Part shown: in pieces, positions 53,578 through 62,337 of the stretch | How positions within the stretch are numbered: position 1 is the first letter of the stretch | How the letters are laid out: the number at the start of each line of letters is the position of its first letter | NCBI RefSeq assembly: GCF_033763495.1 | Contig: NZ_JANRKL010000233.1 | Span: forward strand, 62,001-126,000 | Direction of reading: 5' to 3' | DNA: 64,000 nucleotides | From: Haliscomenobacter sp033763495 | Lineage (GTDB): Bacteria; Bacteroidota; Bacteroidia; Chitinophagales; Saprospiraceae | Translations under genes and position numbers: made by a program | The notes under the pieces: generated by a model | What the model saw: the letters and a program-made list of their open reading frames with translations, nothing else | Told to the model about the DNA's origin: nothing | Databases searched by the model: none

Positions 53578-54360
53578 ATGAAGACCAATTTAAACCTAGC
53601 CCTTTCCCTATCTGGCGGTGCGGCAAGAGGTGCTTATCAAATCGGAGTTTGGCAAGCCTTGTACGAAAATGGTTTTCAAAACAATATTAAGGTGGCTACT
53701 GGTTCCTCGGTAGGTGCCATCAACGCTGCACTGATCGCTCAGGGCGATTTAACAAAAGCCCTGGATCTTTGGACCAATAGCCAGCCAGAAGAGGCCTTTG
53801 ATCAATTGCGCGAAAAACCAGAAGAAGGCTACTTTGGTTTGCTTAAAGATGGCTTCCTCAATCGGGGGATTCGCATCAATGGCCTTAAAAAAATACTTCG
53901 GGAATCACTCAATGAACAGGCGATCCGGAACTCCAACATTGATTTTGGTTTGGTGGTGTACAACCTGACCCAACGCAGAGGTGAATCCTTTTTCCAGGAA
54001 GATATTCCCAAAGAATTGCTGGTAGAATACATCATCGGCAGTGCCAGTTTCCCGGCTTTTCAATCCCATCAAATAGGTAAAAACAAGTACATCGACGGTG
54101 GGCTTTACAAAATCATGCCGGTAGACCTGACTTTTCAGAAGCCCAATATTGACCTCTTAATTGGCATTGATGTGGCAGAAGCTTCCAAGTTTTTGCCTTT
54201 GCTGTGGGGAATGAAACGCAAATACGGGGAGAGACTCCTGTATTTGCGTCCATCCCAAACCTTGCCCAATCCGGTCAATTTTTCCGCAAAGGCGAGGTCA
54301 GTGCAATTGGAAATTGGGTATCAGGACGGGCTAAATTTACTAAAAAAGTTACCTGTTTAA
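53578..54360 (+). CDS. Patatin-like phospholipase
   Basis: About 260 residues with the patatin lipase dyad. The oxyanion glycines are in SLSGGAARGAYQIGVW, the nucleophile serine is in GSSVGAIN (G-x-S-x-G), and the catalytic aspartate is in DGG (KYIDGGLYK). Members hydrolyse acyl ester bonds in lipids. The start could be ATG 53560 or 53578; I prefer the latter. It is divergent from the sirtuin gene and its stop overlaps the end of the amino-acid permease gene by three bases. Confidence 0.88.
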   Translation: MKTNLNLALSLSGGAARGAYQIGVWQALYENGFQNNIKVATGSSVGAINAALIAQGDLTKALDLWTNSQPEEAFDQLREKPEEGYFGLLKDGFLNRGIRINGLKKILRESLNEQAIRNSNIDFGLVVYNLTQRRGESFFQEDIPKELLVEYIIGSASFPAFQSHQIGKNKYIDGGLYKIMPVDLTFQKPNIDLLIGIDVAEASKFLPLLWGMKRKYGERLLYLRPSQTLPNPVNFSAKARSVQLEIGYQDGLNLLKKLPV

Positions 54361-55769
54361 GCCTGGAGTTTTTTATTCCAAAAATAATAAAATGGCAAAC
54401 CGGTGGCAATCAAAGCCAATCCCAATAATGCTTCACGAGGCTGGTTGATCAAGGTGTTGCCAATTAAAACCACACAGAAAAAGATGAAGATTATCGGAAC
54501 AAATGGATATCCCCATACCCGATAAGGCCGATGAGCATCAGGCATTTTACGGCGCAAAATAAATACACCCATTGTCGTTGCCCCATAAAATAGGAAGGAA
54601 GCAAAAATGAGCATGTCTGTCAACTGATCAAAACTACCGGAAAACACCAACCCACAAGTCCAGATACACTGATAAACCAGGGCTTTGCTGGGCGTTTGAT
54701 ACGTTGGATGGATTTCATCGGCACCTTTAAAAAAGACACCCTCTCCGGCCATGGCAAAATAAGTGCGGGCGGCCAATAAAATAGTGGTATGTGTAGAGGC
54801 CAGAGTGGTCACCAAAATCAAAATTGAAATAAAGTACCCTCCACCTGCGCCCCAAAAGATTTTGATGGCCTCAACTGCTGCTATGCTATTGGTTGATTTT
54901 TTTATTTCAATGAGTTGGTCAACGGGAAGCAATACCAAATAGGTAATATTGGCCAATAAATACACCGAAATTACCGTCATAACCCCCCAAAACAAAATAA
55001 TGGGTAAATTGCGGTTGGGGTTTTGAATTTCTCCACCAATGTACCCAATCGTATTCCAGCCTTCGTAGGCCCAAAATGCAGCCAGCATAGCCGTAAACAT
55101 GGCTGAAACCAAGCCTCCCCAACCGGGGCTAACATACCCTGTCGCATTTTGCCCCAAACGGCTCCAGTCTGCCTGACCACTGCTCAAACCAAATACAACA
55201 ATGGTCATGATGCCTAATAGCACCAATATTATCAACCATTTGCTAATTTGCCCGCCAAGTTTTACGCCTCTAATGTTAACGAATGTAAGCAGAACGATTA
55301 CAACAACCGTGAAGAGTTTTACACTTAGATTGTCAAAAGGATAAAACCAACCTCCGATATTGATGTCCGCCCATTGTGGCAATAACTCAGGAATGGGAAA
55401 AAGTGAATTGAAGGATTGGGTGAAAACATAAGCAATCGAAGCAATGGCGGCAGTTTTAATTACAGCAAAATTCGCCCAACCGAATAAAAATGCAAAAAAC
55501 TTGCCGTATATTGTGCGATAATAGCGGTATTCGCCGCCTGTTCCAGCCAACAGACTTGCTACTTCTGCGTTGCTAATCGCTCCAGCAAGACTGATCAAAC
55601 CACCAAGCAACCAACAAATCATAACCAACCAAGGCGACTGAAGCGTTTCGGACATTGGGGCTACTTTTTTGTACACCCCCGAGCCGATCATCGAACTTAT
55701 GATCAAGGCTATTGCTGTTGGCAAGGTAATGGCTGCGGCCAGTTGTTTGTTGTTCTTAGTGTTTGACAT
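54357..55769 (-). CDS. APC-family amino-acid permease
   Basis: About 470 residues from ATG 55769, with roughly 12 hydrophobic helices. The family signature IGSGVYKKV is in the first helix (GSG substrate loop), and SNAEVASLLAGTGGEYRYYRTIYGKFFAFLFGWANF follows. ANITYLVLLP and FLFYGATTMGVFILRRKMPDAHRPYRVWGYPFVPI are typical of the APC fold. It imports or exchanges amino acids; its substrate is unknown. Its end overlaps the patatin gene, which reads the other way. Confidence 0.9.
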   Translation of the reverse strand: MSNTKNNKQLAAAITLPTAIALIISSMIGSGVYKKVAPMSETLQSPWLVMICWLLGGLISLAGAISNAEVASLLAGTGGEYRYYRTIYGKFFAFLFGWANFAVIKTAAIASIAYVFTQSFNSLFPIPELLPQWADINIGGWFYPFDNLSVKLFTVVVIVLLTFVNIRGVKLGGQISKWLIILVLLGIMTIVVFGLSSGQADWSRLGQNATGYVSPGWGGLVSAMFTAMLAAFWAYEGWNTIGYIGGEIQNPNRNLPIILFWGVMTVISVYLLANITYLVLLPVDQLIEIKKSTNSIAAVEAIKIFWGAGGGYFISILILVTTLASTHTTILLAARTYFAMAGEGVFFKGADEIHPTYQTPSKALVYQCIWTCGLVFSGSFDQLTDMLIFASFLFYGATTMGVFILRRKMPDAHRPYRVWGYPFVPIIFIFFCVVLIGNTLINQPREALLGLALIATGLPFYYFWNKKLQA

Positions 55770-55869
55770 ACTCGTTACTTGTGAAATATCCTTTACAATT
55801 TGTACCAAAAATACTATCCCCAGGCAAAGACGCAAGTTTTATTTTTCCCCGTATCTTAAAACAATAGAC

Positions 55870-56541
55870 ATGTTAAAAAATGTGAACCAAATCAAAAGGA
55901 GTGCAATGTTCCTCCTGAGTTTCTGTACCTGCATAGTCTTTAGCCATGCAAGTCCTGTGAATTTCACAAATACTGTACTTTCGAGAACCACAACTACCGA
56001 TCCTGCACACTACGATTTCACGTATGACGATGTTGATTTTATGTTACAACTGATTGAAAAACACCGCAATCTTAAAGTTTCCAATGCTTCTTTGGACTAT
56101 GGTGTGATGTTTTTTCCCGAAACCGATCCAAACACCAAGCAATTGCGTTTGGTGGCCAAAGCCTGTGTGATTTTCCCATATGAGGCTGTGCCGCTGAATA
56201 TGCCAGGAAATTATTTTCCGGGAAAGTTAGGTGGCGAGACATTCTTCGATGATGATTTTTTAAAAACATTCAAAAAAGACCCTGCATTGGCAAATGGGAC
56301 CCCTCAGGCTTATACATTTACCGTTTTGTATGAAAACCAGGTACAAGTATTACTTTCAAAAAGTGGGACTATCGGCATTAAAGCTTACCAAGTGAAAGTG
56401 GATTATGGCGTTCAAGTGGCCAAGTCTACTACTTCAGTTTTCTACAACCTAAATATCATTAACGATGTTCCTGGAATAGGTTTTGGAATAGGAGCAACCT
56501 TTATGCTCTCGTTGCCCTGCCCACCATTTTGGCGCATCTAA
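55870..56541 (+). CDS. Secreted protein of unknown function
   Basis: About 223 residues from ATG 55870. The N-terminus (NVNQIKRSAMFLLSFCTCIVFSHA) looks like a signal peptide. The mature part has mixed beta-rich sequence with DDVDFMLQLIEKHRN and GVMFFPETDPNTKQLRLVAKACVIFP. I do not recognise a family. It is divergent from the permease gene and is followed by a strong terminator, so it is probably a single-gene transcript. An upstream in-frame ATG exists but would read through the permease region. Confidence 0.6.
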   Translation: MLKNVNQIKRSAMFLLSFCTCIVFSHASPVNFTNTVLSRTTTTDPAHYDFTYDDVDFMLQLIEKHRNLKVSNASLDYGVMFFPETDPNTKQLRLVAKACVIFPYEAVPLNMPGNYFPGKLGGETFFDDDFLKTFKKDPALANGTPQAYTFTVLYENQVQVLLSKSGTIGIKAYQVKVDYGVQVAKSTTSVFYNLNIINDVPGIGFGIGATFMLSLPCPPFWRI

Positions 56542-56572
56542 ACAGGCATTTCATCGAAAACATCCTTTAGAT

Positions 56573-56616
56573 AGGCGAAAATCAAGGCATTTTTTGCCTG
56601 GTTTTCGCCTTCTTTG
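56573..56616 (+). terminator. Terminator after the secreted unknown
   Basis: AGGCGAAAA pairs with TTTTCGCCT (56573-56581 and 56602-56610) and AGGCA pairs with TGCCT inside it, with a small mismatched bulge. TTCTTT follows. Confidence 0.6.
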
Positions 56617-56655
56617 TTACCTTGCCCTTAGATTAGAAATACCTATAGGATACTC

Positions 56656-59600
56656 GTGATTAAGACGCCAATTTTTTCTTCCTTTTATTGGTTGTGCTCA
56701 ATTTTGTTACTGGGCATCAGCAGCTCTGTATTTTCTCAAAATGATCTCATTTTTAATGAATTAAACTCAAAAAACGGGCTTGAGGATGCTAAAATAGCTT
56801 TCGTTTATAAAGACTCCAGAGGGTTTAGCTGGATTGGAGCACTAGGCAGTCTATACCGTTTTGATGGATCAGAAGTGTTGCCATATGGCCAGGCCAAAGG
56901 AGTCGACGAACCCTATCTCCAAAGTTCAATGTTTGAGGATAAACGTGGAAACCTTTGGTTTTGTGCATACAACAAACTTTTCTGTTACGAGCGATTGCGG
57001 GATACTTGCCTATCTTTTGGAGGTTTTTTCGAAAAAAATGGTGTCGAAACTTTAGTTGACTATGGATTAATCCACCTAGATCAACGTGATCAACTTTGGG
57101 TAACTGCAGGTGGCGGTATTTTCTGTCTAAAAATTGGCCAAACTTTAGCCCAACAAAGACTCTCATTCCAATCCTATTCCATTGGCAAAGAAAAAATTCA
57201 AGGCAAAAGCTTTTATCCACTGCTTGACCAAAACGGGGAATTAATTGGCTTCTTTGAATATCTTTTCTTTGGCCCAGGGATGAAAGTATGGACAAAGCAG
57301 GCAAAGCATAGTTTTTCAAGCAAGGCTTTTTTCTCCAATGAAGAGGCCTATTCACCTCCACTTGAAATCAACGAAATATTGCCTGTATTTGAAAAAAAAG
57401 GTCAATACATTCTAACTTCGGAAAAAGTTATCGGCGTTTTTAATAGCTCAAACGGGGAATTCACCCCCCTCCTTACACCTCCCATGGGGCTTAGTTTTTT
57501 CTTTACAGTTTACACACAGCCACATATTTTGTTACTGAGTACCAACGAAGGGTTACATTATTTTAACATCCAAACGAAACACTTGTCGAAAGTCAAAGAT
57601 TGGCCTACCAACCAGATTACAAATGACATTTCCAGAAATAATTTCAAGAGGATTTATCTGGACCGGGATAATATCCTTTGGGCTAGTGCCTTTGACGAAC
57701 GATTGTGCTTTACCGACCCCAATTTATTTAAAACTAGCTTTACTAAATTTGATTTTAATGCTGATTGTTGGTTGGAGGTAGCTCCGGATGTATGGTTATT
57801 TGGTACTTCCAAGGGTCTTCAATTGGTAAAAAAAGGTAAAGCGATAAAGTCTTTTTTAAATCTTCAAATCACTAGATTGTATAAAGATTTGGAAAAAAGA
57901 ATCTGGGTTCTAACCGAAAAAGGGTTTTATATTTTTGATCCGAAAAATGAAACAATAAGCCGATTTGGAAATGATCAAGGTTATGTGTTTAGTTTTTTCC
58001 AAAGCACAGATAGCACCTTTTGGGTTGGAAACAATACAGCTACAAAAAAAATGGATTATGCAAATAAAAAAATAATTGATGTTAATGTTTATACGGGTCA
58101 ACTTTTAGGAAGCACCAGTATTTGGGAAGACACTCAGTATCGTCGAATTTATCTTCATGAAAATGTCAACAATCTCCACATTTTGCAATACCGGGAGGGA
58201 GATTGGAAAAAAGATACGGTTTTTGTCATTAAAGGTTATTTAGGGGGGCATCTAATTCCAAAAGGTACTGACAAAATTTGGGTTGCCACGATGAATGGAA
58301 TAAAATTGATTCATCGCACAAAAGCAACCATCGAAGACCTGCCTCTTCCGTCGACATGGCCCAATACCAATTTTAAGGGTATGGTTCAAGACCAACAGGG
58401 CACGATATGGGTAAGCACAAATACCCATATCTTGTGTTTTGACGCTGATGGCCGTCCTGTAAGGATATATACACCAAAGGAAGGTTTCCTGGCCGGTCCA
58501 TTTTCAAATGAAGGCATCCAGATTTTGGCGGATCAAAGCATTGGCATTATTGGCCAAAATGGACTCAACCGCTTCTTCCCAACTAAGAGGAAAACAAAAA
58601 AACAACTCCCCAAAATCCAGTTAACCAAATTAACAATTCAAGGTACCCTTTACCAAAAATTATTTCCTCATGACACTAGTATTTCTGAGAAAAGGCAAAT
58701 CCGGTTGAAATACCGGCAAAACTCTATAACATTGCGCTTAGTAGGCATTGAATTGGGACAACCGGATCAGGTTAAGCTTCAATATTATTTAAAGGGCTGG
58801 GAGAAAAAAACGGAGGCCAGCAACCGCAATCAGTTTGCAGAGCCTCGTTACAACAAGCTTGCCCCTGGCACCTACACACTGATGGTTCGTGCAGCCAATG
58901 CCAATGGCGAATGGACCTCCTGGAAGCAGAAATTGCGCATTGAGATTGTGCCACCGATTAGGATGCGTTGGTGGTTTATTTTACTTGAAATTATTGCCGG
59001 AATCGCACTAGTTGCTGGAATTGCCCAGTTATACTACCGCGCCCAACTCCGTGAGGCCCGCATTCGCAATGAAGAACAAGAACGAATCCTTCGCGATATC
59101 CACGACCTTACCAGTGGAAAAGTTGTATTCTTCCAGGATTTTCAATCTTTTGCCGAGCAGGAAATCCAAGGGACCGAAGCCAAAGCCAAAGCCCTGGGCA
59201 TAGCCCAACAGGCCCTTCAATTGTTCAAACGAATTTCGGCAGCGGTTCGCAACAATACCGAATCGGATAGTACCCTGCTGGAATTTTTGCAGCAACTCAT
59301 TGCTGAAAGCAAAAAGAATGCTGGAGAGGCACTCCATTTTTCCGCCAAAATCGATACCAGTATACCTTACGCGTGGGTGGCCGGTGAGTACAAAAAACAA
59401 TTGCGCCTGGTCGTTCAGGAAGCGATTGGGAATACGCTGAAACACGCGCAAGCAACTAGTCTGTTATTGAACATAAAAGTAAAAGAAGGAAAATTAAAAA
59501 TAGTCTTGCAGGATAACGGTATAGGTATCCCTGAGCCCTTGATTGCTCAGATAAAACCTACGGAAAAAGTTCAGGATTCCGGCAATGGGTTAGGAAATAT

Positions 59601-59742
59601 GCTGGCCAGAGTACAGCAGATTGGAGGTGAAATAAAATGGATCAATCATCAAGGCACGATGGTTTTGATTTCAATTTTCCTAAATAAAATTCGTCCAAGG
59701 CGTAAAATATTTCTCAACTTTATGCGATTTTTGCTATTTTAA
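56656..59742 (+). CDS. Two-component sensor histidine kinase with beta-propeller input domain
   Basis: This 1,028-residue sensor begins at a GTG with a signal peptide (FYWLCSILLLGISSSVFS). The extracytoplasmic part (about 30-660) consists of Reg_prop repeats (DSRGFSWIGALGSLYRFDG, DQQGTIWVSTNTHILCF), followed by a Y_Y_Y domain (about 670-770, EWTSWKQKLRIEI). One membrane helix lies near 780. The cytoplasmic kinase has H816 in RILRDIHD, N-box QEAIGNTLKHA and ATP-lid motifs DNGIGIP and GNGLGNM. Such proteins usually sense polysaccharide fragments in Bacteroidota. The cognate response regulator begins 27 bases downstream. Confidence 0.92.
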   Translation: MIKTPIFSSFYWLCSILLLGISSSVFSQNDLIFNELNSKNGLEDAKIAFVYKDSRGFSWIGALGSLYRFDGSEVLPYGQAKGVDEPYLQSSMFEDKRGNLWFCAYNKLFCYERLRDTCLSFGGFFEKNGVETLVDYGLIHLDQRDQLWVTAGGGIFCLKIGQTLAQQRLSFQSYSIGKEKIQGKSFYPLLDQNGELIGFFEYLFFGPGMKVWTKQAKHSFSSKAFFSNEEAYSPPLEINEILPVFEKKGQYILTSEKVIGVFNSSNGEFTPLLTPPMGLSFFFTVYTQPHILLLSTNEGLHYFNIQTKHLSKVKDWPTNQITNDISRNNFKRIYLDRDNILWASAFDERLCFTDPNLFKTSFTKFDFNADCWLEVAPDVWLFGTSKGLQLVKKGKAIKSFLNLQITRLYKDLEKRIWVLTEKGFYIFDPKNETISRFGNDQGYVFSFFQSTDSTFWVGNNTATKKMDYANKKIIDVNVYTGQLLGSTSIWEDTQYRRIYLHENVNNLHILQYREGDWKKDTVFVIKGYLGGHLIPKGTDKIWVATMNGIKLIHRTKATIEDLPLPSTWPNTNFKGMVQDQQGTIWVSTNTHILCFDADGRPVRIYTPKEGFLAGPFSNEGIQILADQSIGIIGQNGLNRFFPTKRKTKKQLPKIQLTKLTIQGTLYQKLFPHDTSISEKRQIRLKYRQNSITLRLVGIELGQPDQVKLQYYLKGWEKKTEASNRNQFAEPRYNKLAPGTYTLMVRAANANGEWTSWKQKLRIEIVPPIRMRWWFILLEIIAGIALVAGIAQLYYRAQLREARIRNEEQERILRDIHDLTSGKVVFFQDFQSFAEQEIQGTEAKAKALGIAQQALQLFKRISAAVRNNTESDSTLLEFLQQLIAESKKNAGEALHFSAKIDTSIPYAWVAGEYKKQLRLVVQEAIGNTLKHAQATSLLLNIKVKEGKLKIVLQDNGIGIPEPLIAQIKPTEKVQDSGNGLGNMLARVQQIGGEIKWINHQGTMVLISIFLNKIRPRRKIFLNFMRFLLF

Positions 59743-59769
59743 AGTTTGGGAACTCGGAAAGTTGAATTC

Positions 59770-60456
59770 ATGGAAAAAATACACGTTGCCATCGTCGAAG
59801 ATCTTGATGATTTTCGAGTGAGATACAGTCGTTTGATCAATACTACCCAATCTTTTGTTTGTTTGCCTGAACATCAATTCTCCAATTGTGAAGATTCCAC
59901 CTTCACGCTGTTAAATGACCAAAGCATTAAAGTGGTCATTCAGGACATCGGTATGCCGAAAGGCCACATCAATGGCATTGCCAGCATGCAGCAAATCAAA
60001 CACAAACGGCCAGAACTGCTTTTTATGATTGCAACTGTTTATATCGATGACCTCTATTTGTTTGAAGCATTGTGCGCTGGTGCAGATAGTTACCTGCTGA
60101 AAACGGATCCTGATGCTGTCTTTATGCAACATTTAAACAATTTAGCCCTGGAAAATGGGAGACCTTTTAGTGGTGCACTGATGCGGCGCATACTAGACGT
60201 TTTTCGCAGCCAGGAGTCCGATTCTGGTAAAGTCAAACTAAGTCCATTCCAATCCAAAATCCTGGAAACCATGCTGGAAGGAGAAGTTAACGACACTCCT
60301 TATTCTTACGATGAACTTGCAGAAATCATGAGGCGGGATGTCAAAGACATCACCCGGGAAATCCGGACAATTTACAAAACCTTACATGTCAACAACCGAA
60401 AAGAAATGATCCGGAAATATCAAACCTTGAAAGTTCGTTTTTTTGGTTTCAATTAA
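59770..60456 (+). CDS. Response regulator with LuxR-like output domain
   Basis: This 228-residue regulator has a receiver domain with acidic pocket E10-D11, D59 in VVIQDIGMP as phospho-acceptor and K111 in LLKTD. The output domain (KLSPFQSKILETMLEG, then YDELAEIMRRDVKDITREIRTIYKTLHVNN) is close to the LuxR/GerE helix-turn-helix, but has an insertion (EVNDTPYSY) between the first helices. It follows the sensor kinase gene and is its likely partner. Its 3' end overlaps by 8 bases the convergent integrase-like gene. Confidence 0.88.
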   Translation: MEKIHVAIVEDLDDFRVRYSRLINTTQSFVCLPEHQFSNCEDSTFTLLNDQSIKVVIQDIGMPKGHINGIASMQQIKHKRPELLFMIATVYIDDLYLFEALCAGADSYLLKTDPDAVFMQHLNNLALENGRPFSGALMRRILDVFRSQESDSGKVKLSPFQSKILETMLEGEVNDTPYSYDELAEIMRRDVKDITREIRTIYKTLHVNNRKEMIRKYQTLKVRFFGFN

Positions 60457-61435
60457 TTTGGATTTTCAGGCGCTGAATCGGGTTTTCTTGATTAAAGGGG
60501 TAAGCATCAAAATAAATTCTGGATTCTGGACTTCCTCCATGATTGTATTGAGCGATCAACTGTTGCAAATCCTGGTTCAACATTTCTAAATCAATATAAT
60601 CGGCTTTTTTTCTTTTTAGTGCTGGAATAATAAATTCTTTCAGGTACTGATGCCATTTTTGGCTAAAACCATTGGTTTTTACTCCTCCCACCGTGGTACG
60701 CTGATAAACAACTCCATTAAGGTTGCGCAGAAATGAACTAAAAGGGTGAACTCCAAAGCTAAAAAACTCGGGATCATCACTTGTTTCTACTTGTCTGATG
60801 CTGATTCCCCCTTGTTCATAAAAGGGGAAAATATCTTTCTTCAAAAACTCGGCGCAAAGGTATTTATCTGGTGAGTAAGCCACCATAGCCTGAATGTACC
60901 CCGAAAATGCATCAAGTCCAAAATATAGATAAACCTTACCTAACCAGGGTAGTTGGCCTAAAAAACAAGAGAATATTGTAATTAAATCACCGGGTGCCTG
61001 GATTTTTCTATGCATTTCCAGCAAGACGGGATTGTATTTCTCCAAAAATTCATTTTGCTCTGCATTGAGGATGTATTTTTTGTTTTGGAGGATTATTTTC
61101 TCCAAAGCCTTATAACGCTCAGAGGCAGATCCCAAGTTATGGGCATTCAGAATTTTTTGGACGCTTACTGATGATACCCGGATTCCTTCCTCCAACAGTT
61201 TAAAGCTGACTCCACGGCAACCAAATGGAAAAACCAATGCCAGTTCTAATATTCGCTCAACTGCTTTCTCGCCCATTTTTAAGGGCTTATATGGTTTGGG
61301 TTTGGCTGGTTCAGGGTCTTTGAGTAGTTTGTAGTATTGACTCCTGCTTATGCCCAAGGCCTTACATGCTTCTCGTACATTTTCGCTCGCTTGGATGAGG
61401 TCCAGAAATTCCCTGCCTTTCTTAAACTTGGTCAT
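60449..61435 (-). CDS. IS481-type integrase relative with all three catalytic residues replaced
   Basis: This 328-residue protein aligns along its length with IS481-family transposases: an N-terminal helix-turn-helix (NVREACKALGISRSQYYKLL), a second HTH (FGCRGVSFKLLEEGIRVSSVSVQKIL), then the RNase-H-like rve domain and a helical end. The three DDE positions, aligned by motif, are F155 (in LITIFSCF, usually D), S219 (in VETSDDPEFF, usually D) and Q259 (in TNGFSQKWHQYL, usually E). No terminal inverted repeats or target-site duplications are visible. The intact frame argues it is under selection, possibly as a DNA-binding protein. A transposase remnant is the alternative. Confidence 0.8.
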   Translation of the reverse strand: MTKFKKGREFLDLIQASENVREACKALGISRSQYYKLLKDPEPAKPKPYKPLKMGEKAVERILELALVFPFGCRGVSFKLLEEGIRVSSVSVQKILNAHNLGSASERYKALEKIILQNKKYILNAEQNEFLEKYNPVLLEMHRKIQAPGDLITIFSCFLGQLPWLGKVYLYFGLDAFSGYIQAMVAYSPDKYLCAEFLKKDIFPFYEQGGISIRQVETSDDPEFFSFGVHPFSSFLRNLNGVVYQRTTVGGVKTNGFSQKWHQYLKEFIIPALKRKKADYIDLEMLNQDLQQLIAQYNHGGSPESRIYFDAYPFNQENPIQRLKIQIN

Positions 61436-61507
61436 AAAAAATTAGTGTCTACAAATTTAGTTAATTCTATTTACAATTTCAAAAAGCGCCAATTAAAAAA
61501 AAGCCTT

Positions 61508-61515
61508 CATATTTG
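61508..61515 (+). promoter_or_regulatory. Candidate -7 box for a short transcript
   Basis: CATATTTG matches TAnnTTTG at 7 of 8 positions. The predicted transcript would run through the leader-like frame at 61593 to the terminator ending at 61735, about 210 bases. Confidence 0.3.
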
Positions 61516-61592
61516 CATCATGGATTCGTGACGGGCATATTTTCCTTTAGCTTTCCTACAAACGCCTATTCCCAAAACCAACGCTTATCTAC

Positions 61593-61676
61593 ATGAATCA
61601 CTATCACGGAAAAGCAATTGAACACTGTAGTGCTACTCGCACTTTTTTTCGTGAAGTTCCCTCTTTTTTTTTTTAA
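61593..61676 (+). other. Possible leader peptide, 27 codons, phenylalanine-rich end
   Basis: ATG 61593 opens a 27-codon frame ending in TAA at 61674-61676. Codons 18-19 and 25-27 are all TTT (Phe). It stands directly before a terminator and contains another within it. This is the layout of an attenuator, but the phenylalanine codons are produced by the T tracts of terminators, so chance is a real alternative. No biosynthetic gene follows on the plus strand. Confidence 0.25.
61629..61649 (+). terminator. Compact terminator-like hairpin
   Basis: AGTGC-tactc-GCACT, a 5-bp stem with 5-base loop, followed by seven T residues (61643-61649). Confidence 0.4.
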
Positions 61677-61680
61677 ACTC

Positions 61681-61735
61681 CTCCTCCCTCATCTTTTAGC
61701 ACGCTAATTATAAGTTTTGAGGGAGGGGTTTTTTT
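61681..61735 (+). terminator. Intrinsic terminator
   Basis: CCTCCCTCA (61683-61691) pairs with TGAGGGAGG (61718-61726), extended by two more pairs outside. Seven T residues follow at 61729-61735. The 26-base loop is large. No protein gene precedes it on the plus strand. Confidence 0.6.
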
Positions 61736-61978
61736 ATTATTTGTTTATTTTATTACAAAAATCCATATAATCCCTTGGAATTCAATTTATAGAACACTGA
61801 AATACTTGAGGCCCTGAGTGAACTATTCTTTTTTCCAGATTAACTTTTTACACTAAGCACTTTTTCCTAAACCACTCAGGAAATGTTGAAAGTCCCCCTC
61901 AAATTGGGTATAATTGGCGTCAGATCTGCATCGTTTTGATCTGACGCCTAAATGCTCTCTCTTGGTGAAGTCCAATTT
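61736..61978. other. AT-rich intergenic stretch with an 11-bp hairpin
   Basis: No coding frame is supported in these 243 bases. A perfect 11-bp hairpin, GGCGTCAGATC at 61916-61926 with its complement at 61938-61948 and an 11-base loop, is the only distinct structure. It is just downstream of the small membrane-protein gene on the minus strand and may end its transcript, though there is no T tract. Confidence 0.5.
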
Positions 61979-62194
61979 TTATTCTCCTCTAAAATCACTC
62001 TTGGCGATATAAACCAGCAAAAAGCCAATCACCACCATTGACAAGCGCGCAATAAAACCAAAAAAGTGCCCTGGTGCGTCTAACCAGGTCAAAAAGGAAA
62101 AACGTAGGCCAACAAAACTAAGCGCCAGGGCGCCTATGCCTAAAGTTACGAGTATAAAGCCAACCAAGCTGAGCCATTCGGCGTTCTTTTTCAT
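61979..62194 (-). CDS. Small two-helix membrane protein
   Basis: A 71-residue protein with two hydrophobic helices (WLSLVGFILVTLGIGALALSFVGL and ARLSMVVIGFLLVYIAK) and short polar ends. No family is recognised. It is divergent from the HMG-CoA-lyase gene across 143 bases. Coding nature rests on good start context and topology only. Confidence 0.5.
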   Translation of the reverse strand: MKKNAEWLSLVGFILVTLGIGALALSFVGLRFSFLTWLDAPGHFFGFIARLSMVVIGFLLVYIAKSDFRGE

Positions 62195-62266
62195 AATGCA
62201 AAGTATTTTCTTCCGTTATACCACCCTAACACTTCTGTTGGATTGTGGTTGCGCAAAATTAAGGGC

Positions 62267-62300
62267 TTTGCTGGTATTTCACAGAAATCACTACTTTTAC
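62267..62300 (+). promoter_or_regulatory. Candidate promoter for the HMG-CoA lyase gene
   Basis: TTTG at 62267-62270 and TACTTTTA at 62293-62300 (7 of 8 positions of TAnnTTTG) are 22 bases apart. The ATG is at 62338. Confidence 0.4.
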
Positions 62301-62337
62301 ACAATACAGGTGGTGAATTTAGGTCTAACATTGTTCC

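Noticed and set aside
60449..61435. Intact insertion sequence
   Set aside because: No terminal inverted repeats or target duplications were seen and the DDE residues are replaced.
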